Origin: Cryptomeria japonica
Taxonomy: Eukaryota > Streptophyta > Pinopsida > Cupressales > Cupressaceae
Assembly (NCBI RefSeq): GCF_030272615.1
Contig: NC_081409.1
Span: 472,742,573-472,806,572 of the forward strand
Length of the DNA stretch: 64,000 bases
Reading direction: 5' to 3'
The translations under genes and the position numbers were made by a program. This document shows positions 43,621 to 56,110 of the stretch, piece after piece. Each line of letters begins with the position of its first letter. Position 1 is the first letter of the stretch. Below the pieces are notes generated by a model that did no database searches, was not told where the DNA came from, and saw nothing but the letters and a program-made list of their open reading frames with translations.

Positions 43621-43868
43621 TCACGCAAGCATACATATACATATACATATTCAATGAAGGCGTTAGCTCAAGATTTATCACAAAAATTAGGAGATAATTA
43701 CATTTACACAAGAATCGACACAAGAGCACAATAATAGGTATGCACGATTATTTATATTATCTAAACTACACATTGCATCACGGTTAACCTACCATTCAAG
43801 AATGCCACATAGGAAGTCAACCAAGGTCAAATGGGTTTTACAAGTCCGACTAGGGTAGGGGCATTACA
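43621..43868 (-). mobile_element. Truncated 3' LTR of element C
   Basis: It aligns without gaps to 51776-52023. It ends at 43621, where element A sequence begins, so about 4.2 kb of the LTR is missing. Confidence 0.92.
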
Positions 43869-43882
43869 TTCTCCCCCCCAAG
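43869..43882 (-). other. Polypurine tract of element C
   Basis: On the minus strand, a run of Gs followed by AGAA directly before the 3' LTR (plus strand TTCTCCCCCCC). It fixes the orientation. Confidence 0.85.
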
Positions 43883-46800
43883 GCTCCGACTTACTCCTGG
43901 AAGTCGCAAAGCTAAACGGAAGTCATGCAACACGTATTAGCCCTTAAACTCAATTAACAATTATTCATAAGTCCTCTACGAGTGTCATTATCCATTAACA
44001 AAATGCACCTAACATCACTCACATCTTAGAATATTCTAGAATTTACACACAATCATAGTAGAGAAACGAGACTTTTTCCCTTTTTATTACACCAAATTTA
44101 AGCAATTTAAATATATAGACACCGTTATCATACTCATTTATCAAACATGACAAGAAAATATGCTCTCAAGGTCAATTTCTTTCACCAATTCATCTCTTTT
44201 CACAAAACTTTATCGTATAGAACTAGCTTCAAATATCAATCTCTACAACCAAGTTAACTTTCGACAAATAAGAGCAACGTAAGAACTCAATTGTTTACAC
44301 TTTTCAGACATACAAGAACCTTTCCAATGACTATGCCCCATAACATAGTGACAAGTTAATACCATTTAATCCATGATTACACATAATATCCATCCACAAG
44401 ACTGGTTTGCACAACACAAAAGGCCACATGTGAGCATGTCTAATGCTTGGTCAAAGGTAACATATACGATCCTCATCTCTATGCCTGCTCTCACGACAAA
44501 TACATGATCAACAAATATCCAACATCTCGCTCAAGGGCTTGATGGTGCTAGGGTATACCATAGCGGTGCTACCTTCCATACAAGTCCCTCGTGAATATCC
44601 CTTGCTGTGTAAGGTTTTTAGCCTCCAAGAGATAGTCACCACTCATAGGTAGGTAGTGGATCCTAGCTGTCTCATAGCCTCACATACCTCCATCCTTAAG
44701 GTTCCCTATGTCTACTTCCTCGTATACACTCATCCAAGACCGTCTCCTACGTTCTTAGAGAGGAATTCACATTGCAACACAAGACCAGCATACGAAAACA
44801 ACAAGGATAAACCGGTTTAGCCACCAAAGTACAAAAGAATAAAGATAATAATTGTCAATTCCAACAATAAGACAAGAAAATAATTTCTGGATTTGCAACA
44901 TCAAATCAAGTAAGATCAAGATTGCAAGATCGTGGCTAAACTATCAAGGTCAAAGTAAAATAAATTGCTAGCCCACAAGGAAATAAATAAATAAATAAAA
45001 GAAAATCATAAGTGCACATTACATCACTACGTGACTAGTAGCTAGCCACCAATGAGGAAGGAAGGGACAATCGTCTAGCTATCATAGCAGCTCATCATGC
45101 AGTGTGGCCAAGTCACACATCCGCATGGCATGGCAGTGTGCACCTCGACATCACCCCACATCACATCATCACGTGGGATGGCTCTACCCTATACCTATCG
45201 GTAGGCTGCATGGAAATGTCTACTACATCCTGTATTGTGTCTCAGCATGGCATGGCAATACTCCAAGCGGATAGGACACGCAATGGATGTATCCTGCATG
45301 GCAGTGTACCCTGTGGATAAGGCACACGTCGGTCACACCCCGTATAGCGATGTTCCTCTCAGGATACTCCCCGTAAGCCAGAGGTATACATGGCTAAGGT
45401 CTACCCACAAGTCTACCAACACTAGTCAGTTGGCAACTCATGTAAGAAAATAACACGCCTCTCATGAAGACAAGGCAACAGATGCTCCAATAAAATCCAT
45501 CAATATGCTCAAGAACTGTCATCTATATGCTCAAAATAAAGAATAGGAATTAGGCTGGCACACATGAACCTCGTAAATCGGTTCATCACAAGGGGAAGTA
45601 TAGAGTACACCTATGTTACAGTTCATTACAAAACTATACTTTTCCTCAAAATAGGGAAGCTAAAGTCGCTTCGCGTCGACATTACTCGTATGTTGTTCAT
45701 ACTATTCAAGGAATGGTGACTTCTACTACTACCCCTTCACATATTGACTTATCAACAACCCATGGGTTGGCACTCAGTAAGGAAACAAATAAGAAACATC
45801 ACATAGATAGGTATGGTTTCCCATACTCATAAGCAAACATATTCCCCATGGTTGATTACTTCACCATCCCATGGGCACACCTAGCAAGTACGGGTTTCTT
45901 AAAACACACACAGAATAGCACCATTACTGGTTTAGTCACATTTACGGGGAGTACTTTACATTATGCTAACATATACTTAAGGGAAGTTTTAATTATGCTT
46001 TACACATGAATCACTAAATAAAGTTTACTCTAGATACACGCACTGAAATTCTCAACAATTCAAATTTACACAAAGAAATAACATCATTCTGATATCTTGC
46101 TCAATTTCCCCTAAGCATTTTCATTCACATTACTAACTATGCAATTTCTTTTTCCAAGGTGAAAAACTTTCCCCTTTCAATTAGGAGCCGAAAGCAACAT
46201 ACAATTTCATATGCGTTATAAGAATTTCCTTTAAATCACTGCATTCTAAATAGTATTTCAAAAACAACAATTCCTATATTTTAGGCAAGAGGAGGAAGAG
46301 AGTTGGAGAATCAACCATATCCTATGAATACACAAGAATTTCAAGATCACACCATATGCTCAGATATAAGTCTATCATTTTAGTTGCATGGTTTTCATTT
46401 CGCTATCTTTTAGGAAGGTGCCAAAGCATCCTAACATGACATTTCTAATTATTATTGTTGTACTATAATGTTCTAGTTTTCCGAACAAGAATTCAAGACA
46501 ACCAAATTTTCTTTTGTAATACAAGTCATCTTGAGAACAATCCCTATTCGTAATACAATACAATACAATAATACATCAAATCTAACATTGAAAATTCATA
46601 ATATGACAAGGAGGTAAATGAAGAGCTATCTACTAGATTTTACACATTTAATGCATACAATTCAACAAGTCTTTCATTTACTCTTTCTTAAACACAATAA
46701 GGCAATTATCTAAATCCAAAGCAAGTTAAATGGTGCATCACTTAATAGGTCCTAAATCACACTAGTTGAATAAGCACATAAAACAATCTTTCGAGGAGCA

Positions 46801-47590
46801 CATTAATACACTCCTGAAGCTACTACAACATGTCCACTTTTGGTATTCCTTTCACATCAAGCAATTTTCACAAAATCACTATGCGCATTTTAATGCACCT
46901 TACTTAAGATGGAATTTAATTATATTACTCCTACCTAGCACATGGAGAACCCTTTAATGCAAACATACCATTTTCTATCATTAACCAAAAATTAACTCCC
47001 AAACCAATCCCTTTCACAATCTAAAACACAAAAACGTTATGAGGCTCACACAAGGACTCAAGAAATATCATCCTTTCTCTTGCAATAAGAAAACTTAAAT
47101 AAGAGATAATTACACATATCAATTCCTTTTAATTTACTAGAGAGAGAAGAGGAAGAGTCATAATCACTCCATTTACTACATAATAAGCATTAACATTTGC
47201 CACACTAGTCTTTCAAGTGGACAATCATTAAAATCGATCAATACCATAAACAAGCACATACCGTACTTTTAGATTCAAGATATTAACAACCAACCCAGAT
47301 GGATTAGTCAAAAGAGTAAAACAAGTCAAGATTGAAGGTACATACGACTCCCTTTCCAAGTAAGAGAAATCGTAGACCAAGTCCTCAATAAGCAGACGAA
47401 ACACCTATAATTATTCCCAAAACACCCACATCAAGAAGGTGAAAACAAGGTGTGAACACACGCGTTACACACAAGTAGGGTTTGTTCAATCACACCCTCA
47501 CATCAAGGAGGACAAGCACACAACATAAGGTAGACACACACACACCAACTAAGGGCACAAGCGAAACCAGAGATCCCAGTGTTGCAACAT
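43883..47590 (-). other. Non-coding interior of element C
   Basis: About 3.7 kb with no ORF of note on either strand. 45110-45400 contains degenerate repeats of GCATGGCAGTGT-like words. The rest is AT-rich unique sequence. A packaging signal is expected near the PBS end, but I cannot point to it. Confidence 0.7.
45110..45400. repeat. Degenerate GCATGGCARTGT repeats
   Basis: Four to five imperfect units with the words GCATGGCAGTGT, GCATGGAAATGT and GCATGGCAATAC, spaced roughly 50-70 bp apart. Period and unit number are approximate. Confidence 0.5.
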
Positions 47591-47604
47591 GGGCTCTGAT
47601 ACCA
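47591..47604 (-). other. Primer binding site of element C
   Basis: On the minus strand TGGTATCAGAGCCC, matching the initiator-methionine tRNA, 2 nt from the LTR end. Confidence 0.92.
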
Positions 47605-48039
47605 AGTGTAATGCCCCGCCAGGAAACCCCTAAGGATTTAAGTAAAAAACACTCAAATAGAGTGTAAATATTTTTTTGTTATATAATAATAATAATTAAG
47701 AGAGTTAGTCATAAGTTACAACATTAAGATAATTTGGAGTTATCTAAAACTTAGATAACACAGCGGAAGGATAAACGAACCTAAGGAGTTTCCCAACGTG
47801 ATTACGTAACCTTACACCTGACTCAACTCGCGTCAAATGATCCAATAAGCTGGACATCTTAATTACGAGATAATACATAAGATATGGACATATATTTATT
47901 TTTGATAAATTGACGTCTTAGAATTTTAGGAAGCGCTCATTTACTTTGGGTGGTTAGGAGGCCATTGTGAGGTTATTTACTCAATGCACTTTAAAACATA
48001 ATTAAACTAAGAGGCCACCCATAAGGTTCAATACGACTA

Positions 48040-48760
48040 ATATCATGAAGCTCATTCATTTGGTTTTAAGATAACCACCCACATTTGATATCTTTCTTAA
48101 ATATTAAAAGTATGGTTAATAAGATGAGATTCATTCATTAAGGATTAAACTTCCATTAATAGAGTGAGGTTCCCTCATTAAAGTTTAAGCATAACCAAAC
48201 TAAAGAGTCGTAATTCTTTTATGGAGGATAAAATGTGAGTAGCCATAGGGTTCATTCATTGAAGTTTTAATAATGCTAATAGAAGGAGCTCAATTCATTA
48301 AGGTGAAAATGTATTAGGACACATGAGTTCATCCTTTAAATTAAAATATAGTTACAAGATGAAATTCATCATTACAGGATTAAAATATAAGTTCATAGTG
48401 ACGTTCTTCCATTAGGATTAAAATATAATTATCTTATTGCACGTCACTCTTTTTAGTTAAATGAAGTTAATATGAAAAGATACATTTACTAAGTTTAAGA
48501 TATAAACAACTATACGAATACTTCCCTCTTAAGTTCAATTTTAGCAAACATAAAGAAATTCATTTATTAGGATTATAATTATGGATAAATAGTTGAGTTC
48601 ACCCAATTATCAAGTTAATTTGGTAAGGATTATCTGTTAAGATTAAAACGTGAAATAACTAAACAAATTCATCCAATATAGTGAAACATAATTAACATGG
48701 CGATACTCATTTACTAAGATAAGAAGGTAAATACATATATGAGGTTCATCCATTAGATTT
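48040..48760. repeat. Tandem array of about 50-60 bp units in the LTR of C
   Basis: A dozen or so degenerate units share the pattern GAGRTTCATTCATTAAGGAT followed by AAAATATAA-type sequence. The unit number is an estimate by eye. Confidence 0.65.
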
Positions 48761-49880
48761 CAACTTAGAAATTATAACACTAATTCTAACTTGGTTTCCC
48801 AATCACATTCGTTCATTTTACATGCTTAATAACAAGTTAATCCAATAATGGTAACCTAGCAAGATTCCTTCCACTATTACTACTTCTAATTAATATAAAC
48901 AAAATATTTTTCCATAATCATAATTACAATGTTTTATGAACCTGATTACTACATTTATCAAGATGTCTACTTTTGTGCACTTTGATCTAGTTTCATTTAA
49001 TTCCCATCAGTCACTTATACAAGATAACAACCATACATGATAACTCAAAGTATGAAGTAAAAGAGACAAGGCATCGCATAACATGGGTATGATCTCAGAG
49101 TTCACCCCTAAAGGGCTACATCTCCGAGTCTGCTCAACTGCAAGACCCTTCTGACAATAAAATTTGTTTAGGGTTACATAAGATACATGTCGTATACATT
49201 CATGCCTTTTAGGCGATCACAACCATAATACAAATGACCACTTCAGTCAGTAAATACATCTCTACAAGTTTTCCAACCAAGTTCACATAAATGTAAGCAT
49301 CTCTCGTCTAGACATGTTACTTAATCCTTAGATAAACATCATTGACATATTGGTCTAGAACTATACACTAGTACCCCTCTCTAGCAACACAACTATACCC
49401 TAATCAAATAAAATATACTTTAAAAAGAACCTTTGAAATGAAAAGAAAACACTCCCCAAGGATCTATAAATCTCTTGCGTATATATAAAGCAAGTATACG
49501 TGAACCTCAATTTATATCTAACCAATTAAAAATAACACCCACATTTATCCATAACTAATAATTAATAATTATTAATGCTATATATATTAATCAGAGTGTA
49601 GCAAAAATCGATACATGATTAATAACATATATTACTATATGAGTTATCTAAATATCAATTATCTAGATCCCAAATATTATTTAATACTCAAATTAAATAA
49701 TATTAAATGAATAAAGAAAAAAAACTAAATTTAAATAATTAAAAACTCCATTTAAAATTATTATTATTTTTTTTTATTTATTAACTTACTATTATAACAT
49801 TAGTTTATTATTTAAAAAAAAAAACAATAAATAAAAATAAATATAAAAAAAAGCAAAAAAAATACAAATTTGGGGTTACC

Positions 49881-49898
49881 CACGTGGACCCCACGTGG
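49881..49898. promoter_or_regulatory. Two G-box (CACGTG) motifs, 11 bp apart
   Basis: CACGTG at 49881-49886 and 49892-49897, one helical turn apart. G-boxes bind plant bZIP and bHLH factors. Use as an LTR enhancer is inference. Confidence 0.5.
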
Positions 49899-49906
49899 GC
49901 CCCCTT

Positions 49907-50055
49907 GGTAGCCCATGCTACCATTGGTAGCGCTGCTACCAAATGGTAGTAGGCCGCTACCTCTGGTAGCACTGCTACCATTTGGTAACAGTTCACTACC
50001 AATGGTAGCATTGCTACCAGCTAGTAGCAGTGCTACCCTTGGTAGCCTGTTACCT
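49907..50055. repeat. Alternating GGTAGC / GCTACC inverted-repeat cluster
   Basis: About 16 copies of GGTAGC-like and GCTACC-like words alternate in orientation every 8-12 bases across 150 bp. The RNA or single-stranded DNA could fold into many alternative short stems. Confidence 0.9.
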
Positions 50056-52065
50056 TCCAGCCGTATGGGGGTTGCAATAAATTTTTTTTTTTTTTTTAAA
50101 AAATAAATAACAATAACAGACCAAAACAAGACTGCCAAAATGTGTAGTCAAAACTTTCCCAGCCAAGAAATACTCTCATAAAAATTATTTTTACTTATTT
50201 AATATATATATTTTAAAACTAGTATATGTAAATATTGATAAAAAGATGAATAACTCTCCAAAACAGCCCACACAGTCTGAAACACAGACTTAAAATATTT
50301 TCCAACAAACCCCATTTTTTGAAAACAATCACAATCACAACCATTTCTCTTCCTTTTTTTTTTTTTTGAATGTCAAGGGTTTCAAAATAATAGAACAAAT
50401 TGTTGAATAACCCTCCCATTAAGCAAATCTTTGGCACAAGGAAGCTCTCTTCTCACACAAAGATCCAACAAAACTAATCTTTAACAATTTTCTACAATGA
50501 AACTTACTCATGGGCAAATAATGGAAAATCAGAAAAACCAAAATTGCAAGAACAACATACAAGCCCCTTTTCTCTTTTTTTTTTTTTGTTAAAAACAACT
50601 TAAACAAATCGATAAAAGAGATTCCTACCTCAACAAGCTTTCCTGGAAGGATTTTGATGATGAGCCCCCAAATCTGCTGCTATAAAACTCCATCTTTCTC
50701 CAAAATCCCCAATCTCCCTTCCAAAACCATTTCTTTTTTTTTTTCCCCAAAAAGATGACCCAATCCAAGAAAACCCCAAAATATTTCAAAAACTAGGTTA
50801 AATGAGAAACCTCCCTTTTTGACCTAATTTCCAATTTCGAATTTAAGCATTTATTTTTTTTGAAAATAAAAGAAAAATGAAAATGGAAATCATTCTTTTC
50901 CACTACTCAATAAATCTAACTCGTTTTATTCTAATTAAAATTAACATGCTTCTATCTCTTATTTAGTTTTAAATTTTAATTTCTCAATATTAATTTAGGC
51001 CTACATTATATTTCGAAACTATTGACCAAGGTAACGCATTTTGATTAATTTAAATTTCCAAAAATCAATCTTTTATACTATATCAACTTTACAAGTAAAA
51101 ATAATAATAATAATTTCTTTTAAATAATAAAATTTACCCTTTCTCTTCCAAAATGCGAAAATGATTAATTTATTTCTATTTCCCAATGACTTTAAATCTT
51201 TCCTTTCTAAAACACATAACTCATTGAATTTCGTTATTATTAAAATTAACTATTAAATTAACTCGCTATAACATAATAAAGCAACCTTTTTAATAAATAA
51301 CTAATCTCATGAAAGAAATCTATTTATTCTAATTTTCTCAACTACAAATGCGTAAATGACCACGTTGATCCAAGTTAAATACTTTAAGCTTGCTACAATT
51401 CTAATTAAAGCGATCTCTTTAAATTAACGATTAATCATATAAAAGAATCTACCTATTTTAAATTTCTAAATTACTAATGCGTACATCTACTCATTAAATT
51501 GAATTAAATACTTAGGATAACAAACTCCACTTACCCCGCGCTAGGCATGCAAATCGAGGAAGTCCACCAAATCACACGACACACAATCCAATGAAAAGAA
51601 AGCCCCACGAACCACACATGACGCTCACTTGACCATGGCTAAGGCAAGACGAGAGTTTTATGACCCCCAAATCCGAATTCTAAGGATGGAGGAGGTTTAC
51701 TCAAACCTGCAAATCCCGAAGGAGATGAACCTCGCCCTAGGCGGTGTCGTACCTGCAATCTCCTGCACCCATGAATCACGCAAGCATACATATACATATA
51801 CATATTCAATGAAGGCGTTAGCTTGAGATTTATCACAAAAATTAGGAAACGATTACATTTACACAAGAATCGATGCAAGAGCACAATAATAGGTATGCAC
51901 GATTATTTATATTATCTAAACTACACATTGCATCACGGTTAACCTACCATTCAAGAATGCCACATAGGAAGTCAACCAAGGTCAAACGGGTTTTACAAGT
52001 CCGACTAGGGTAGGGGCATTACACCCTCCAAGTTTGAAAATTCAAAAAGCCTTATGTGAAAAAAA

Positions 52066-54514
52066 ATGGTGGTCCCTACTCGTCAGCATCGATTTGAGCA
52101 CCAGAGACGTCACAATCGACCCCGAAACTACGAGCCAGCAGTAAGTGATCGATCTTTAGCCTCTTTATGTTTTCAATTTTTAATTTTTTTGTTTATTTTT
52201 CACGTTTTTGACGGGTTTTGGGTTGGGTGTCTCGGTTTATCGTGCGAGACAGGATCTTGTCTTGTACGAGAAACTGGCAATTTTTCTTTTATTGTTTAAG
52301 ACCATTAGATTTGTTGTACAGGAGTAACCCTTGTGTCGTACGATAGGTCGGTTAGGAGACCATTTTGTCGTGTGGGGTCCAATAAAGTGTTGTTTGAGGT
52401 TGTTTTCTCGTATGAGAGCCATTACTGACTCGTACGAGATTCTGTTTAACTGTGTTTTGTCGTTCGAAAAATAGTAACCATTTTTGAAAGTGTAAACATG
52501 AAATTTTGGTTTTGCATTTGACTTATTTGGATTTGCCTGATGTTTAACTTCTCTCATTAGCTCATGTGGAATGTTTTCTGATGATCGTTGTTGGGTTTTT
52601 GTGCAGGTGTGCTTACCTCCTGTGCTCTTTAGATGTGTATATCTTCCCACTATGGCTTTGGTTCATGATTTGTCTGAGGTCGAGCAGGCTCATATTGATA
52701 TGTGTGGTTTTACTCATCTAATGAGATTACCTGATATCCATGTGAACCATGGGATGTTGATAGCATTGGTAGAGAGATTTCATTTAGAGCATAATACCTT
52801 TCATTTTCCAGTTGGGGAGTTGACTATCAGTCCCAAGGATGTGTATAGGTTCCTTTGTATCCCTTTTGCTAGGGATAAGGTGGATTATGATACTGCATTG
52901 TTACCTAGACTATAGGCTCTTAGGAATGTATTCAAGGATCCTGATATCTTGACTCGTTCTATGAGTTGGGATATATTGATGGGCAGGTACAGTGAGGAGT
53001 ATCTACTGGCATGTGTCCTAGCAGGTTTCATTGGTTGCTTCTTGATGCTAAACAAAGGGCAACAGAGTTTTTAGAGTGGATGGGGCCATATGCTAGAGAG
53101 GTTGATAGAGACCCCTCAGAGACTTGGTTGGGGCTCTTTCTTATTGGCCCACATGTATCGGGAGATGCATGAGATTGTCTATAGAGATGGGCGGAACATG
53201 GCTATAGGGGTTTACATTTTACAGGTCTGGGCTTGGGAGCACCTTCCCATTTGTTGACCGATAGTTGATGATAACAGAGAGCCCGGGCAACCTATTATCT
53301 ATAGGTATGCCAGATATATTACACAACCCCATCTGGGAAAGATAGACTTCTGGCGATGACAGCTTGATGATCTGATAGCTGTTATATGGAGACTGTATAG
53401 GGGATTGGAGTTATGGGATGACTGGTGGGTGGTGCGGAGAGATCTTTTTGTTACACGGTCACTAATTGGGAGATTGCAGACTATTGTGGAGTGATTCATC
53501 ATTTCACGAGTGATGAGGCAGTACAGCCGGCCGCAGGGGATCTCTCAGGAGTATACAGCGTATGCTCGATATGCTAATGAGGAGAGATAGGGATGGTCAC
53601 CTAGGCTATCCTATGCTTTAGTGATGCAAGAGCTGATAGGTTTACACCGGCTAAGGTGGGATTACCTGGAGGATATAGCAGATGTGGGGGTATTGCCCCA
53701 ATACAGGGATTACTTCCAGCAGCATCCATTCCCTCGATTTACGGATCCTGGAGAGCATGCTCCTCATATTGAGGATGTGGAGGATGATGCCCCCACACCA
53801 GCATAGGGACAGGCACAAAGACAGAGCCATAGGCAGGGACAGAGCCAGAGACCAGATGCTCCACAACGGACTGGTGGTGATCCTGGTGCTAGCAGCAGCA
53901 AAGTGCGAGCTGACGTTGTATAGCAGAGGGGTGAGGGTGGATCCCTTGGGAGAGTAGGCATGAGATTGGGTGGGGGAGAGGAGGAGCGAGCAGCTCTGAG
54001 GCAGGTTCAGCAATGGTGGGAGGAGCAGGGTGGAGCCACAGGTGGAGATGGTGGTGGAGATGGCGATGGAGAGCCTGTGAGAGAGCAGGGGGCTGACACG
54101 AGTCGGTCGATGAGAGCACGCCTTGCAGAGCTATAGTCACAGTTGATAGTGGCTCAGACTTAGTTGGCAGAGCGAGACCGACAGCCAGTCGAGGTTAGGG
54201 CTAAGCGTGATCGCCAGATCATAGCATTGAGAGCTGAGTTGAGAGCAGAGATAGAGTCTCTTCGATAGGAGGTGCTGCTCCAAAGTAGTAGGGTTGCATA
54301 TTATGTGGTGGCATATAGTGTCACAGTTCCTATTGCACAGCAGGTGCAACCCTATTCATAGTATATGGCCAAATCGGAGGGAGCACAAGCACCGCACTAG
54401 GATCCCGAGCATCAGGCTCCTCCTCCTCCACCAGGCGATGAGGGAGAGGGCACCAGCCAGATGATTCTTTTTGTAGCTAGGATCTTTTTTGTAGACACAC
54501 CCATTTTTTTGTAG
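52066..54514 (+). pseudogene. Antisense PMD gene of element D, two exons
   Basis: Exon 1 (52066-52140, 25 codons) ends at a canonical GTAAGT donor. Exon 2 starts at 52607 after TTTTTGTGCAG and stays in one frame to TAG 54512. The PMD pattern is clear: FTHLMRLPDIHVNHGM, LIALVERFHLEHNTFHFPVG, ISPKDVYRFLCIP, then LQVWAWEHLPI and the IDFWR region. After it come a Gly/Glu-rich spacer, a coiled coil (IIALRAELRAEIESLR) and a Pro/Gly tail. About a dozen in-frame stops, mostly TAG (for example 52913, 53588, 53804 and 54266), and the TGA at 53255 kill it. The intron position and phase match the PMD gene of B. The gene begins 43 bp from element C. Confidence 0.87.
52141..52606 (+). other. Intron of the PMD gene of D
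   Basis: 466 nt, GTAAGT...TGCAG, phase 0, T-rich before the acceptor. It holds about seven degenerate copies of the palindrome CTCGTACGAG between 52240 and 52468. Confidence 0.8.
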
Positions 54515-55860
54515 CTGATACGATTCTTGCTCCGATGGGAGTTTGTACATGTCATTGGACATCATTTTGTACTCTTAGACTTGAGATGATATATATATAT
54601 ATATATATATATACGAGATCCGATTTGACTTCATTATACTTGTGTCAATTCAATTATGAGATGTTTCTATATGCTTTATTCTACATGTATGTATTTCTTT
54701 CAGCATGAATGTATGTATTGCAAATGATAATGAATGTCTATGTTTTTGTTTCTTTTCATATGCAAATAAATGAATGAAAATGAGTAGTGCAATTTTTTTT
54801 GTTTTCTTTTTATGCAATAAGATGAATGCAAATGATTTATAATAAAATGAATGAATAAATCTATATGAAATGTTATGTATGCAGCTAAACATCTCAAAAC
54901 ACAAGTACTCGATTGAAGAAATAATGATAAATAGACCACTTAGCGTAAGAAATGATGACGTTCTCAGCTCTCATTCAGCAAATGAAGAGATCATTATTAT
55001 CACACCAAAATCACTCTAGATTCACAAAAATGCAAAATGATGTGCAAAATGCAACCTAAACCTAGTCACTAGATTTAAAATACTTAAGATTCATCACTGA
55101 GCATAACAAACACAACAGGCAGGTTAGAGTTCCTTTCTTTTTCAATGTGAAATATTAGTTATCTTGTCCGCAATGACCCCTTTTTTGTTCATATCCCTGG
55201 ACAGATTTTGTAGGGACCCAAATTGCATCATAAAGAAATTCCCTCAAAATAGACAAAGAAATGACATGGACCTCCCTGTAGCATACAAATAAGCAGAGTC
55301 GAGGTATGTGAGGCGATTTCACCTTAATGTGAAGGCTCTTATCACAGACACCCAACTAATTTATATGTTTCCAAATCATTGGGATCATTCCTATAAGCAG
55401 AAAATAAAGAAAATATTATGCCCCCAATCCTTGCTTCTCTTAGTCACAATAGACTTCCTCAAGTTACTCAAAGGGACAATAATCGAACATCAATATAAAA
55501 GACAACATACAAAGAAAATTTTCATTTATAGCTCAAACTGTTTAGTAATTGTTTTTCATTATGTTGTTTTTCTTGTGAACTCAGTGATAAAAACTCTGTA
55601 GTAGTTAGGAGATAGGTAACTGACATGGAGTGGACAACTAGGTTTCACTGACAGAATAATGACTTGGTTGACACTGCTTAGGATATGTAATATGCTCTGT
55701 CGAGTAACCTAAGACTAGGATGTTGATCTGTTTCAAGTCATGAGGGTTCCAACGAACCAGGATGTCACAAAAGTGACTAAAAATATGTACAAGTGAAAGT
55801 AAAAGATACTCAAAAGTGGGAAATGCCAACGTTGCATTGATAGATGGAGCACTTGAGTAC
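54515..55860. other. Non-coding region between PMD gene and hairpins of D
   Basis: AT-rich, with an (AT)n tract at 54589-54613. I see no ORF or RNA gene I can support. 55000-55640 is more balanced in composition but unrecognised. Confidence 0.6.
54589..54613. repeat. (AT)n microsatellite
   Basis: Twenty-five bases of AT dinucleotide just after the end of the PMD gene. Confidence 0.95.
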
Positions 55861-55864
55861 AAGA

Positions 55865-55946
55865 GGCACCTGTTTGCCAGGTTTTCACCTACTTGGCAGA
55901 GATTCATTTTTTTTTTACCAAGGTGCCTATTTACCAGGTTTTCACC
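55865..55946 (-). other. Paired hairpin motif of element D
   Basis: On the minus strand, copy 55946-55922 has outer arms GGTG/CACC, inner arms CCTG/TAGG and loop GTAAA. Copy 55889-55865 has outer arms GGTG/TGCC, inner arms CCTG/CAGG and loop GCAAA. All stems close if G-U pairs are allowed. Spacing is 57 nt. It follows the pol stop, as in B. Confidence 0.83.
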
Positions 55947-55984
55947 AAGGCAATTTTTCTCTTTTTATTTTTTCTTTTCTATAT

Positions 55985-56085
55985 TTTTTTTTTTTTGATT
56001 TCTTCAGGACTTTTTCTGATTTTTAGGATTTTTTTTCAGGACTTTTTCTGATTTTTAGGATTTTTTTTAGGAATTTTTCCAACTG
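55985..56085 (-). repeat. A-rich TCCTGAA repeat in element D
   Basis: Two full units and one partial, on the minus strand AAAGTCCTGAA followed by AAAATCC, about 45 bp apart. It is related to the arrays in A and B but lies before the hairpins instead of after. Confidence 0.75.
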
Positions 56086-56110
56086 TACAAGTTTGCTGGA
56101 GCAGAGAGTG

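Larger units (their letters stand above)
43621..52023 (-). mobile_element. Element C: LARD-like non-autonomous LTR element, 3' LTR truncated
   Basis: On the minus strand: 5' LTR 52023-47607, PBS 47604-47591, non-coding interior 47590-43881, polypurine tract, and the first 248 bp of the 3' LTR (43868-43621). LTR termini TGTAATGCCCC and GGGGCATTACA form an 11-bp inverted repeat. No gag or pol coding is visible. The sizes (LTR 4.4 kb, interior 3.7 kb) match the class called large retrotransposon derivatives. The 248 bp shared by the two LTRs differ at eight positions, all transitions. Confidence 0.85.
47607..52023 (-). mobile_element. 5' LTR of element C, 4.4 kb
   Basis: From TGTAATGCCCC (minus strand, 52023) to GGGGCATTACA (47607). 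It is AT-rich overall and includes a tandem array (48040-48760), a cluster of GGTAGC/GCTACC words (49907-50055) and two G-box motifs (49881-49897). No coding sequence is seen. Confidence 0.88.

Noticed and set aside
52024-52030. Target duplication of element C
   Set aside because: The other end of C is truncated inside its 3' LTR, so there is nothing to compare.
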